The position numbers and the translations under genes are program-made. From assembly GCA_008704415.1 (NCBI GenBank), contig VXIS01000148.1, positions 1 through 64,000 of the forward strand: a stretch of 64,000 nt of DNA, written 5' to 3'. Source of the stretch: Sphaerosporella brunnea. Lineage: Eukaryota; Ascomycota; Pezizomycetes; Pezizales; Pyronemataceae. Positions 1 to 11,010 of the stretch are shown piece by piece. Position 1 is the first letter of the stretch. The number at the start of each line of letters is the position of its first letter. A model generated the notes under the pieces. That model did no database searches and had not been told where the DNA came from. It saw nothing but the letters and a program-made list of their open reading frames with translations.

Positions 1-710
1 CTGTTCATTATGTAACCCTTTGGTGTAACGTAGTTGTATTCGGCACCTTCGACACAGCGAGGGATACCGACCCAGAGTTGCATCGCTGGTAGCATTCTAT
101 GCGTCCTTGCAGGCTAAGTACCACTCCGAACAAGCGTCCACTACAATTCCAACATGAAAAGCCCCAATCCAATCGTTGGCTTCCGGTCACCATCCACATG
201 CTGCATCTCCAGGATTTTTTGCAGGTGGCCCAGTCCGGCTCCGCACACTAAATCCGGTAACCCAAGTTCCGTGGCCACCCCAAAAACTTCTCCCACGGCA
301 GCGAAGCCAGAAATAGGACTGTGCAAAATGAAAGGTAGATTGACCTGTCTTCCATGCTGAGGACGGGAATTCGGAAAGCCAAAAGCCGGTGGCTACGGAT
401 GCTGAAAAAAGAAGACACAGCAGGTAGCGTGTAGATCTCTCGGGTGGCTGTCATGCTCAGCAGTTGCACACCTTTTCAATCACCACTCTTGAAGAATCAT
501 CAATTCCAATTTGTACTCTAGTCAGGTATCTCAATCTCAACAAAAGAAAAACACAAGCAATGTATGAGGTATAAACGATCGGAAGGAAAAAAAAACCGCT
601 CAAAATGCCGCTTTGCGAAAGATGCCAATAAACAAAGGTCTGCAGTCGGCTACCGCTTCATCAGTAACCGCACCACAAACCAACAACAAAAGCCGAGTGA
701 CATTCCATGC
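1..710. other. intergenic, no supported gene
   Basis: No reading frame here looks like a protein: the short open frames have no recognisable motif and overlap in several frames. The right-hand part probably includes the 3' untranslated region of the minus-strand gene that ends at 711. An A-rich patch lies at 541-600. Confidence 0.5.
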
Positions 711-2750
711 CTAACCAAAAATCGACGGCCTCCTACTAGTGACACCTTCATCTGTTTCCGGCGCCCCAAAAAGTCCAACGGAGCTAGTACTCCTCTCCGC
801 ACTCCTCCTGGCAGTCCACGGAGGGATACCCTTGAGCTCGGCACACAGCCAGTACTCAACGCCCCAGCGGTATTTCAGCCCCTCCCATTCACCGACAACG
901 CTTCTGAGCGTTGAAACCACCGCATGCACCAAGCACCAGCGCCCCTCACGGGCCTCCACACTCTTAGTGACGACTCTTCCCGTACCATAGCTGCGCTCAA
1001 ACTCCTTGAATGCCTCCACAAACTTATTGCTCGCATTCCCGATGAGATTATATGAGTCCAGAAGGACAACACTGATGTTCTCCCTGTTCTGTCTCCGATC
1101 TCTGGACGGCGATCCTTCAGGCGGCAGCACAGGCAGACGAGGCAAGGGGGGATAAGGGTTCCCATCGAACTCGGTGAGCACCTGTGCCAGCAGTCGACGA
1201 TATTGGTCGTTCATTTCCGGTGCTGGGTCGAGGAGCAGTTCATACAGTGCTTGAAAGTCGTTCTTGAGCATCAAGATCATTCCGCGGCTGAAATGTGCGG
1301 GGGGCCAGCTCTTGACCCGGAATACACCGGTGTAGTATTGTATCACCCACTCGCGGAAGCTGCGGTATGATTTTCTCCATGCGCGAGGGATATCCATAGT
1401 ATTGCTTTCGTCGCTGCGGCTGCCACGGTGGGCGCGTCGTTGATGCCGTGATCTGGTCGGTGAAAACATGGAAAAATTGAGGGTACTCAATGATGTCTGC
1501 GTACCGTGCACCCGCGCCTTGATGCTGTAGCTCGCACGCTCGAGCAGCTGGCGTGTGGCTGGGGAGACAAATGCGAAGTCCGGGAGGGAGGAGATGTAAT
1601 CGTATCTGCCGGCCCCATGAACAAAGGCCTCAGTGTAGATTTCAGTCCATTGATAGCGTTCAGCGATCATGAGGTTGTCAATGATCCTTTGCGGGGCTTT
1701 GCGCGGATCGTCGATTTCTTTGGTTCGAACCCACCCTTCTAGCTCTGCTAATGTTTGGTCCCGCGTGGGGCGTCCCTTGATGTCCGCGTTGGAGCCGAGA
1801 ACGTACATTTCCACCCGGTCCATGAAGTCACTCAGCGTGCTTGCGCCGAGAGGCTCCTCGAGGTAGATGGGGTGACGCCCGAAGAGATAGGCGAAGAAGT
1901 TGCGCGTTGCGACGAGCTGGTTGACAAGCTCGTGGAAGTCGGCTTCAGCTTTATAGTTACGAGTGTCTACCTCCTCGCTGTCTTCTGAATCTTCCCATGG
2001 TGGGAAATACAGAACGTATTTGGCGCTCTCTGTAGCAAGAAGCTCGCGAAGTGACGGATTGTGTTGTTGCCAGCGTTCCGAAAGCGCGGTGGTAAAGAAC
2101 TCCGACTTCTTGCGCAGTGTGGCCGCAGAGAGCTTGAACGAAGGAGAGAAGCGATGAAACTCCGCCTTGGAACAGAGATAGATCAGAGTATCGCCGGTCG
2201 GGAACCAAAGCTCGCTGATCTAGGACAACCACAAGTGAGCACACGGGACATTGACAGAAATACATGCATGTATAGGCAAACACACCCTCTGACCACGGAC
2301 CAGGGGCGCGACATCATACTCAGGGTGACTGGCCTGGCGATAGACCCGGGCCTGTGGAAGTTGCCACGCGATCTGTAGCGCCTCTTGATTCTTTGATTCC
2401 TTTTTCTTTGCCGCGAAGTCCTCAATTCCTCTCGGCGTCGCAGACCGAATCAGATCCTCCTCAGCCTCCTCCAGTACCCCAGCCTCCTCCTCCTCCAGTA
2501 CCGCCGTGGGCACCGAATACTTCGAGGTCTTCCATCTTGCCAACCGCGATTTTGGCCGCTCCGGTGGAGGCGACACTTCCGAAATACTCCTGATCGTAGC
2601 TACCGACGATGAGCGAGGGCCTTCTTTGGGACTGAGAGAGCTGAGGGAGAGTCGGCGGGCGAGGCGGCGCACGGAGGCCCCTGTCTTTTCTAAGAGCGTG
2701 CTTGATCGGCGCGGGAACGCTTCAGCAGCAGAAGTTGAAGAGTGCGCCAT
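711..2750 (-). CDS. fungus-specific protein, DUF8004-like (function unknown)
   Basis: Two exons, complement(join(711..2219,2286..2750)), about 657 aa; the 66-bp intron has donor GTGTGT and acceptor CCTAG and is phase 0. The start is the first ATG of the upstream exon. The N-terminal ~150 residues are basic, Ser/Pro-rich and low complexity, with a short acidic stretch. Directly after the junction comes ISELWFPTGDTLIYL, followed by a region of alternating helices and strands. This 'W..TGDT.IYL' opening is what I associate with a filamentous-fungal family often labelled DUF8004, whose role is unknown. There is no signal peptide, membrane segment or catalytic motif. A further short intron near 1440-1500 (GTACGC...CCAG) is conceivable, but the frame is open without it. 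The gene is certain enough; the family name is from memory and moderate. Confidence 0.72.
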
Positions 2751-4046
2751 GGGGACGTGCCGTCAACATCCGCAGAATAAGTGAGAGAAAGAATTCGAAG
2801 TTGCTGCCTGCAAAAACACGGATACGCGCACAGGCGTGATTCCAGGATATGTACGGAGATGATTGTTGTGATGCCTGATGCTTGCCTGCTTCAACTTGCA
2901 GGACGGTCTTTTCCCGCGGCCCAGCCCCCAGCCAACAACCGCAAATCCGATGGCAACCAACCGTTGCTGCATCATGGTTGGCTGGTGGACACATAAAAGC
3001 AAGAGAACCAGCCAATCTGAACATCGTGGCTCGATGCCTTACGATGACCAACTCGACAGGAGATTTTTCAGCTTGACAGCAGTGCCCACCAAGCGTCCAG
3101 GCAAGGCGGAATGAGTTCGCGCATTGCGCGCCAATTGAACAACCCTAACCCAACCATCATCTGCATGCAGCCGTCAAGGGCAATTGAACTGACAAGGCTT
3201 GAATATCCTGTGCTTACGTACTTATTGCATGGGCGATATATCTGCTTTCGTTCGAGCGAGATTGGTTCCAGAGCGGAGGTAGAAAGCATACTGGCTTGGG
3301 GATTTATAAACAAAGACATCCACCAGATGATCAACTAAAGTCGTACACCACCTCGATCTCCTGGGGCTGTGGCTCATTGTCTTACCACATCCGGTGGCTT
3401 GAGGATCTACATAGGAGCGCTCGACCATCTTTCAGTGCAGTTCAGAAGGTAATGCATCATCTATGGTTAATTCCGAGCGGAAACTTTTGCTCTTTATCCC
3501 GAATACTCTTCATCACTACCCGAAGAGCTAGAGTATCCCTCCTCATCTTCGCTGCCCTTTTGTTCCAGCTTAACCATTTTGCCATCTCACAACGTGAGCT
3601 TATTACTCTTTTTTAGCATTTATTTTTTGACTCGAGCTCAGGCTACCGCCGCAAGCCCTTTTTTCAAGTCTCTGCACTCGTAGAATTTCAAACCCCAATC
3701 ACGTGGCATCACTCGAGTACACGGTACACAGCCTTTGCCTTGAACAGAGAGCCAAATAGAGGTTTTGACACCGGGGGCATTCTACGGTGTTACGGGCATC
3801 AATAAAATCCCTCCCATCTTCGGATGCAGCGTTGACCGGCTAATTACGGTATCCACGTATTTCTCCATGACGAAACTCGTATGTGAGCCTGCAAGACCAA
3901 AGGACCTGGCACCTTGTACGGGGGGGGGGGATAGGGGTACATATCTGGGCTCAGGTCAGTACGTTTATATTTTTGACACATAGTGAGTGACAGTGTTCGT
4001 TCGCTGTAGCCAGCCAAGCCGGCGGGCTTCGAAATTGAACCGCGTT

Positions 4047-4189
4047 TTGTTTTGTTTTAACCATATTGTATTCAGCCGCTTGCGGCCATGACATATGTAG
4101 AAAGAAGAGACTATGCTACCTCTTCGGCATGCCGACTACTGGGGCCTGCGGCTCTTCTAAGGGAAGGGACCAAGGAAAGAACATTGATG
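4047..4189 (-). mobile_element. 143-bp A-tailed retroposon with 14-bp target-site duplication
   Basis: A perfect 14-bp direct repeat, AATTGAACCGCGTT, flanks the segment at 4033-4046 and 4190-4203. Read on the minus strand, the insert ends in an A-rich tail of (AAAAC) type directly before the duplication, as expected for target-primed reverse transcription. Its last ~130 bp match 63130-63270 on the plus strand, including a GCCGC-AA-GCGGC stem-loop (4075-4086) about 30 bp before the tail. Many of the differences between the copies are transitions. It is best read as a 5'-truncated copy of the longer element at 62765-63270, i.e. a LINE-mobilised or SINE-like sequence. No coding capacity remains. 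Confidence 0.8.
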
Positions 4190-4308
4190 AATTGAACCGC
4201 GTTCGTTCTGAGGCAACACAGCGAAGACGTCGACGTCATTCTCGAGAAACACAGTATAAGAATTAAAGCGCGATGTTATTGTACACTAGTAAAGTCTCAA
4301 ATATTACA

Positions 4309-4377
4309 GGCAAAGGGGTCGAATCGCAAACCTCCCATCCTGACATCAAGCCAGCAACGTTCCACTGAGCAAGGCAG
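4309..4377 (-). other. tRNA-like relic (uncertain)
   Basis: On the minus strand the sequence has a D-arm/A-box-like TTGCTCAGTGGAACG, then a possible anticodon stem-loop (CTGG-CTTGATG-TCAG, anticodon would read TGA), then a T-arm-like GGTTTGCGATTCGACC. The 5' half of the acceptor stem does not pair with the CTTTGCC end, so this is not a functional tRNA by eye. It may be a decayed tRNA gene or the head of a tRNA-derived SINE. Confidence 0.25.
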
Positions 4378-4599
4378 ATTTCGATTCTTGGCTACCGGCA
4401 GCTATTGGTGGTGGCGGATAGACAGGGACCTATGGGTCAGCGATTGTCAAGTTTGGAATCTTGAAGTACGGATGCGGAGAAAAGCTCGAACTATGGAGAA
4501 GAGGCTGAAGTATGGAGATGACGCTGTTCAGCGTCCTGTCGAGTGCTTCAAGTTGAGAGGACCCAAGTATGGTGCTTCACTACACAATACCTGGTTGCC

Positions 4600-4690
4600 T
4601 CTTAAAAAGCCCGCCCGGCTGGCTTCCTGATCCAGACACAGCCCGGCTGCCAGCCATGGCTTTTTGGGCTGGCTACCACGAGCACTGGCG
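4600..4690 (-). repeat. dispersed GC-rich repeat, copy A
   Basis: Read on the minus strand it contains AGCCAGCCGGGCGGGCTTTTT, the same core as the plus-strand copies at about 5611 and 5891. It also has a second GCCAGCC...GGCTTTTTGGGCTGGCT segment, so the unit is internally symmetrical. Copies are too diverged for boundaries or target duplications to be seen. Confidence 0.55.
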
Positions 4691-4794
4691 AGTGATGTCC
4701 TGTGACCCCCTTCAGCCATAAAATCGCTGCATCACGCCGCATCACCCCAATCCCAGATTTAGAGGCAATCGCAAACACACAACCTGAAGAGCCC

Positions 4795-4944
4795 GGGGAG
4801 CCCCAACAGACGGGTAAGACCGTGGGGACAGGATACCAGGTTTCTTATGTCCGTCATAGGCCTTTGGCCTCACTCTAATTCGCACGATAGGAGGCACTTG
4901 GGCTAACGTCCTCGTGTACGCTGTATGATTTAAAACAAAACAAA
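4795..4944 (+). mobile_element. 150-bp A-tailed retroposon with 14-bp target-site duplication
   Basis: A perfect 14-bp direct repeat, AACCTGAAGAGCCC, lies at 4781-4794 and 4945-4958. The insert ends TATGATTTAAAACAAAACAAA directly before the second copy. It carries a hairpin AGGCC-TTT-GGCCT at 4858-4870. The body differs from the element at 4047-4189, but the tail style, duplication length and GGCC hairpin are shared, suggesting a related non-LTR lineage or the same enzymatic machinery. No open frame of note. Confidence 0.75.
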
Positions 4945-5610
4945 AACCTGAAGAGCCCAACCCGGATTATGGCACCCACACCAAGAAGTAAAGAAAGAAG
5001 AAGGCCACTATTATGGTGTTATCATATGTATCATGTAGTAGTTATTAGTACTCAGTACATGTGGCCGGCTCTCGCAGTGGCATCCGAGGCCGCTGTGCAT
5101 CCTATGCCTAGGACAACGGCACCATACCTGCCGGCAATGTGTGCACCCGATGCGGGTTCGGATGGATGTGGTGATCGTCGGGGAAATATCCCTGGATACT
5201 CTGCGACCGGAGAAAGCTGCGAGTTGTTTCCAAAACGCTGGCTGCCTGCCTGGCAAACGGGTGCTCAACATTATGGGATTGAGGGCTCGCTGTTCTGCTG
5301 CTGCTAACTAATGGATGCTATGCACTCCGGCGAGGGCGAGGGCCTCGGGTGATGTGTCCCATGGGACCAATGCCTTTCCCACGCCTATGAGACGAGTTGG
5401 TAAGTCTGCCGTTGCCGAAGAGGCGGACGGATGCGCTGTTGGAGCGGTGTCAGAGTAGCAGTCAACATCACTGTCGTTGACGCAAAGCTCTGGCCCGAAG
5501 ATTATCGTTGACGAGGAAAGAGCCGAGGGGATTGGGGTTTCAGGGTGGCAGCCCGGCCTTGTATGGGGGCGATAAATAGTGGAGGCGTACGAGTCAGTGT
5601 TCTCAGTAGC

Positions 5611-5700
5611 CAGCCTAAACAGCCGGGCGGGCTTTTTGCATCAGCCCAAACGGCCCAGCCTGCTGTCGGGCCCAGGGCTTTGAGTGATCTCTGGTGAAGA
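5611..5700 (+). repeat. dispersed GC-rich repeat, copy B
   Basis: Begins AGCCTAAACAGCCGGGCGGG, followed by CTTTTTG and a GGCCCAGCCTG...TCGGGCCC segment. It aligns with copy C at 5891 over about 80 bp and with copy A in inverse orientation. Possibly a fragment of a decayed transposon. Confidence 0.55.
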
Positions 5701-5890
5701 CCGGCCACTGCGAGCGGCGGGATTCAATCGGCGCCGATAAACTTATTAGGATCTGTAATGTTATTGCAAACTCCTATCTAGTGATTCCCTCCTAGTCGTC
5801 ATTTTCCACGGCGAACATCTTGATGTACTTTTCATTTCGTAGCAGTAGTTGATATCATGGTGGTCGTATTTGTGGTCTCTGTCGCCGGCC

Positions 5891-5980
5891 GCAGCCTAAA
5901 CAGCCAGCCGGGCTTTTTGATCAACCCACATCCGCCCAACGCAGCCGGCCGGGCTGGCTGGCTGTTGAGAAGACTGGTAC
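5891..5980 (+). repeat. dispersed GC-rich repeat, copy C
   Basis: Begins GCCTAAACAGCCAGCCGGGC then TTTTTGATCAACCC, and ends in an internally repeated GCCGGCCGGGCTGGCTGGCTG. It is parallel to copy B about 280 bp upstream. Confidence 0.55.
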
Positions 5981-6414
5981 GAGTATAGGAATTAACGCTT
6001 AAGCTTGAATTTGAGCGATGCTAACGAGTGCGGGATTGTGGCCATTTCGATCCAAGTAACTGGAGCGCCAAAACACAACAATCTTATCTTATCTTCCAAG
6101 GCGTGTGGCCTCGTCCCCCTAATACTGTAGTAGGTATTCCAACCGTGGATTTTCAACCCCCTGCGGCACGCAAGCATCCATTCAATCGCGGATGTTTCAT
6201 CCGCATTGGAATCCACACCAGAAGCGTTTACGGCTTCCAATTGGGTGTTGGGGTAGTTGCATATACATAGTGGGTGAGCTGTGGGTGGGTGGGATGCCCG
6301 CAGGACTCTCGGGTCATATGATATGAGTAAAAAAAACCTCACAAGCGAGGGGGCATGAGGAGAAAAAAAATAACAGCACATCCTACATACTATACTTGCA
6401 TCTTGCATTGCAGA

Positions 6415-6665
6415 AAGTACTCTAAGTATTCTACATAAGTGGGTACTTGGCTCTATGTAGGAGTACCTGGATAGGGTATGTGGATACCTGGTGAAGGGAG
6501 AGAAGCCGCCAGGGCTCGGGACGAACCGCAAGACATCTGCATAGGTACATAGTAATCGATTCGGAAATGGAGCCTGTAGGAGTATGCCCTTGTTCGATCT
6601 TGCGCGTTGGTCGGGTACCTACTCGTACCTCTGCCAAAGTATTCTACATAGGTACCTAGGTGGCT
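6415..6665. repeat. cluster of TAGGTACC / TACATA-type short motifs
   Basis: Repeated short words such as TCTACATA, TAGGTACC, GGTACCTAG and GGTACCT occur many times, often as palindromes, for example ATAGGTACCTAGGT near 6647. This looks like intergenic simple-motif accumulation rather than a defined element. Confidence 0.4.
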
Positions 6666-9600
6666 GGGTCCTGTATGCCAGCAGGCGGAATATCAATTTT
6701 CTGCAATCAACTCCCTGATAAACCCGATATGCAGAGTATGTAAAATAGGGTATTTCGACTCGGATATCGATGCACGGTGATTGATGCAAGACTGTCAACA
6801 AGTCATGTAGATAGTTGACATCAGTCACACTCTTTTCGAGAAATACATATCAACATGGTAACTAGTGCAGTGTGTCGACATGTCCGCTGCTTTTGCTGTC
6901 CGAATTCGTTGTCCAAAAGATAAGATCTGGTCAATTCACGGATTTTAGCCAAGCTGTGGGGAGCTTCGCTCTGGAGACGGAGACGAGCCATGTGGCTGGA
7001 CGGACGGGGCCCTATCAGGTAGGTGACGCATAGCAACGAAAACACATAGTTAAGAAGGAATTTCATGGGCGCCAGCCAGCTCGAGTACTCACATCCGAGA
7101 CCACCACCGGCCTTGTTTGTTCCTGCGCAAATAATTTTGCCGAAGAAAAGATACGAGTGCAAAGAACGTGATCAAAATCGAGGCGCGCGGCTGGCAGTGC
7201 AAATAGAGGTTAACTCCAATGGGAGGAACTTGGGTACGGTTATCTTTTCTCGGTGCTGTCTCAAAAAATCAATGTCCGCGCGGAAAAAAAAAAACCCTTC
7301 GCCAATTAAATGCGACCGAACGTTGCCAACTGTGGATTTTTGCAACTCAGTTTCACCCTTTTCAAGCACCAGACTGGCTGGAAAAGTGAACGGAATAGTT
7401 TTTCTCCCATCCAGGACGGGCACCACTTACCACTCGGGGGATGCAAGCACGACCATACACAGCACCGTAAGACACACGGTCGGGAGCCATCTGGAACAGG
7501 CTTACCATGTCAAGCATATGTACAAGACACGCCTTGCAGCTGCAAAAAAGTCACATGACGAATAAAGAGCGGGAGAGGACACGGAATGCAATAACGGCAC
7601 AGGGCCAGCATCCAATGCCGTCCCGCTGCTGTATAGTACTCTACAGGAGCCTCTGACATGTCATCCCTCGCCCAATGGCAAGGGATACGGGTTGCTGTCC
7701 GATGCACCCCGATCGGAGGGGACAACGCATCTCGTGGGTACCTCTGAGATGGCCTGATATCTCTCTTCCCGGAGCTGATCTTCAGGCACGACTGCAGTCC
7801 TTGCAGGGTGGGGAAGATGTCGTAGCGTATGATGCCGCCAACACAGGAGACTTGTATGGCTGTATGTATGTATGGATGGACACCCAATGGATATTTGGAT
7901 ATTCTATTTGTCGGGTTTCATTGGCCGGGAAGGTCATGCACGATGAAGCAGGTGGATAGGCACGGGCTCAACGTTGCAACTAGAGTATACATACCTCAAA
8001 AAAAAGGCCAGTTCATCATGCTATGAGGCAGAACTTTGCTCTGATCCTTCACTCGGTCGCAGCGCAGATCTATTAGTCTGTACGCGCGAATCGGCCCTCA
8101 TGTAGACCTCCCGGTTCCGCTGTATGCCTGTCCACATCAACGTTCTCGTCACGACGCCGGAATCGGATGGAAAGGCTGCCGCCGATAGCACGGCCAGCAC
8201 ATCAGGCGGGTTGGCGGAGATAGACGAGTTGAGCAGCAGCTAGAATAGAGATCTTTTGCTGGCTTGCATTCATTGGCCATGGTAGTTACGTAGCTCTAGC
8301 TTATGATTAACCTAGTGGACCGTGCGTCGCACCCACCAAAATCCTCATCTACCAACCGCACGACGCCAACCATCCATTCTGCAGATTTTAAGACGGCAAG
8401 ATCGTCGTTTCACTTCCGAGATCCGCTCGGCTCGAGCCACATATCTATGTATGTAGCTTTACACATGTTTTTAATCGAACTTCGGGCTGGGGTTAGGGCT
8501 TCAGCTGCCTGTCTCGATGTCAAATGTTGCCCCGCTGTCTACTACATAGACGCGACGTTCCATGTCTGCTGGAGGGGGATTGCCTCGGAAAGGTTAGTGC
8601 CCTTCGCATTCGGAAGACTGCGGAGGAGACTGAGATGCAGATGAAGGCATAGCTGGAAGCCAGTAGAAGGAGGACATTTGGTATGTTTGTGAGTCCCTTG
8701 CTCTCTTAGTGCCAACTTTACAATTTATTTGTATCTGCAAGGTCTCTGCAAGACAACGCCCGGATAGGAGAAAGGGGGAGAGGGGTTTTAACCGGTTAGG
8801 GAGTTTTGTTCTGCGGTCTGACAATATTATTCTCGCGCTCGTTCATCGAATGAAAGGGAAATCACCATGCTGTTGTTTCGGGGTAGTTAACCCAGAAAAA
8901 TAAAAATAAAAATAACAGATGAGGTGTAATTTCTTCTTGGGTATCTCAAGACGCATGTGTTGTGATTGCGCCAGAAAATGGTCACACCCCGCACGCATGG
9001 TAAGTTGGGATGAAGCACCCTAAGTCCGAAAAGAAAAAAAAGGAATGATGATAAAACATTGTAATTACGGTTATTTGTTCAGAAATCAAGGTTGTTGCTC
9101 TACCACAGCAATGGAACTGCCTTTTGAAGGACGGTGGTTGGCCGATTTCCATTTGATTTCATATCGTGGTTGCACGATGTGCGGCAGTTGTTTGAATAAC
9201 AGCAGGTATCGTTGGAGAGAAGGGTAGATACCAAAGTGGAGGAAAAAAAAGAAGTCCCCCAAAAAACCCCGCGCGGTAAACACGGCATGCAAGATATTCT
9301 GGATGGTTGCGAATTTGGGATTTCATACCCTGCCCTGTGGTCGGTTGCGTCTCGTACACCCATCGGAATATTGCAACTTTCTGCAAGGGGCGGTGGATCT
9401 GAAGAACTTATTGATCGATACCAAAATCCGGTATTGGAAAAACAATATGGAACATGGAAAGCCGGCAGTGATGAAAATACATTCTCTTGTAACCTTTTCT
9501 AGGATCTGGATTGATAATGCTCTGCGTTATTCTAAACTAGAGTGCTGGTGTAAGGGTTGTGAAGACGGATCTGATATGTTTGCTGCATGGAAAGTATGAA

Positions 9601-10975
9601 CGCGGAATAGGTGAACCAAACCGTCGGGAATTCAGGAAATTTTATTCCAGCGCGGGCAGCCAGCCAGTCGCCTAGAAAATAAACGAAACTTAGGGGAGTT
9701 TTTTTTTCTTCTTTTTTTTTCTTTTTTTTTTTTTTTCGATCGCAATTTCCCTAGCGTGTTGCAAAGTATTGTGCTGATTTGTGGGATTCGTTTTGGTTGG
9801 GTTGACATCGTTTGTTTTTGACACCAAACCCTGTACTCTGTGTTTTCCAGAAAATGACAGCAGTGTGTGTCGTGCGAGAAAAACATCGACCATCAGATAC
9901 GCGCCCACTCTGCATGCATGACACGCAGTCACGGGTATTGGCGACCATGGGGAAAGCTCACGACGTCGACGCGCCCTATGCATCCGACATCGCATACATT
10001 CGGTCAGAGTTGCCGCGTGTCGTGCAGCAGCAATTACCACGAGGACTAGCACTCTTGGTATGCATACATCGCATCGAGCCCGAATTGGCCGGTGCAAAAG
10101 GAACCTGTCGTGGATTTGCAATCTTGCACCAACTCGAAGCCGATAATCGCAGCCATTTTTTTTGCACGAGCAAATTTATCCGCACGAGTCATTCGCTGTG
10201 AGGCAGATATATTAGATCCGGGATGCCAACGCTTGATTATCACGACGCCAACTCGAGCTCGGCATCACACTGCAACCAGGGTACTGAGGCCTAGTGCAAC
10301 AGCAACCCATCAACTTCATCGCAGCAGAGCATCGACAGCATCGTGGTCGTCTGTGGCAGGGTCTCAGTTCCAGTTCCAGCTTCCAAGAAGGAGGCATGAG
10401 GTTGAGTGCACAAAAGGGCTTTAGTGGCGCGCGGTGGAGGATGGAAAAAGGAAGGCTCGAAGAAGGCTTTCCAGGAATCTGCAAGGCGCTTGACCGATGC
10501 GGGTAAAGCAATGTAGCTGAGTAGGTTCCTCGCTACTGATCTGTCACTTCTGTAGAAAATTCCTCGCCGCCAGCGAACAAGTGGGATGCGAAAGATGGGG
10601 GGGGGGGCGGCCATCGACCAAAAACGAGGTTAAGCGAGCGAGTGGCCAACGCAGAATTTTGCTGTACGCCAAATTTATGGGATTCGGGGTATCGTTGGAC
10701 AGAAAGGAACCTCATCGCTGGCCGTCACTTTTCACTGCTGCTGTGCCGGGTTGAGGTTTTATGGGTGGGTTTTCGCAAAGAGGTGGTGTGGTGACTTTTA
10801 GGGTGACAACTGGCTCGACATGTCGACAGGGATTCCGGTTCGTCTCATTTTCTTTTATTTTTTTATTTTTTTTTATTTTTTTGCGCGGTGATTGCTGCTT
10901 TTACCCTAGCCTTTCCATGCGCGTGCTTGCCAGAACTTGCATCATTGCGCTAGTGAGCTGTCCTGTGCCTCCAGG

Positions 10976-11010
10976 CATCATCAGCATCATCATCATCATC
11001 ATCATCATCA
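10976..11010. repeat. (ATC)n microsatellite
   Basis: About nine uninterrupted CAT/ATC units, followed shortly by three ATGG units near 11,028. No coding context is supported. Confidence 0.9.

Noticed and set aside
3765..3983. 72-codon frame with a G10 run
   Set aside because: Gly run comes from the homopolymer and nothing else is recognisable.
9812..10201. 129-codon frame in the gene-poor region
   Set aside because: No recognisable motif, several overlapping frames of similar size, no splice signals or leader.
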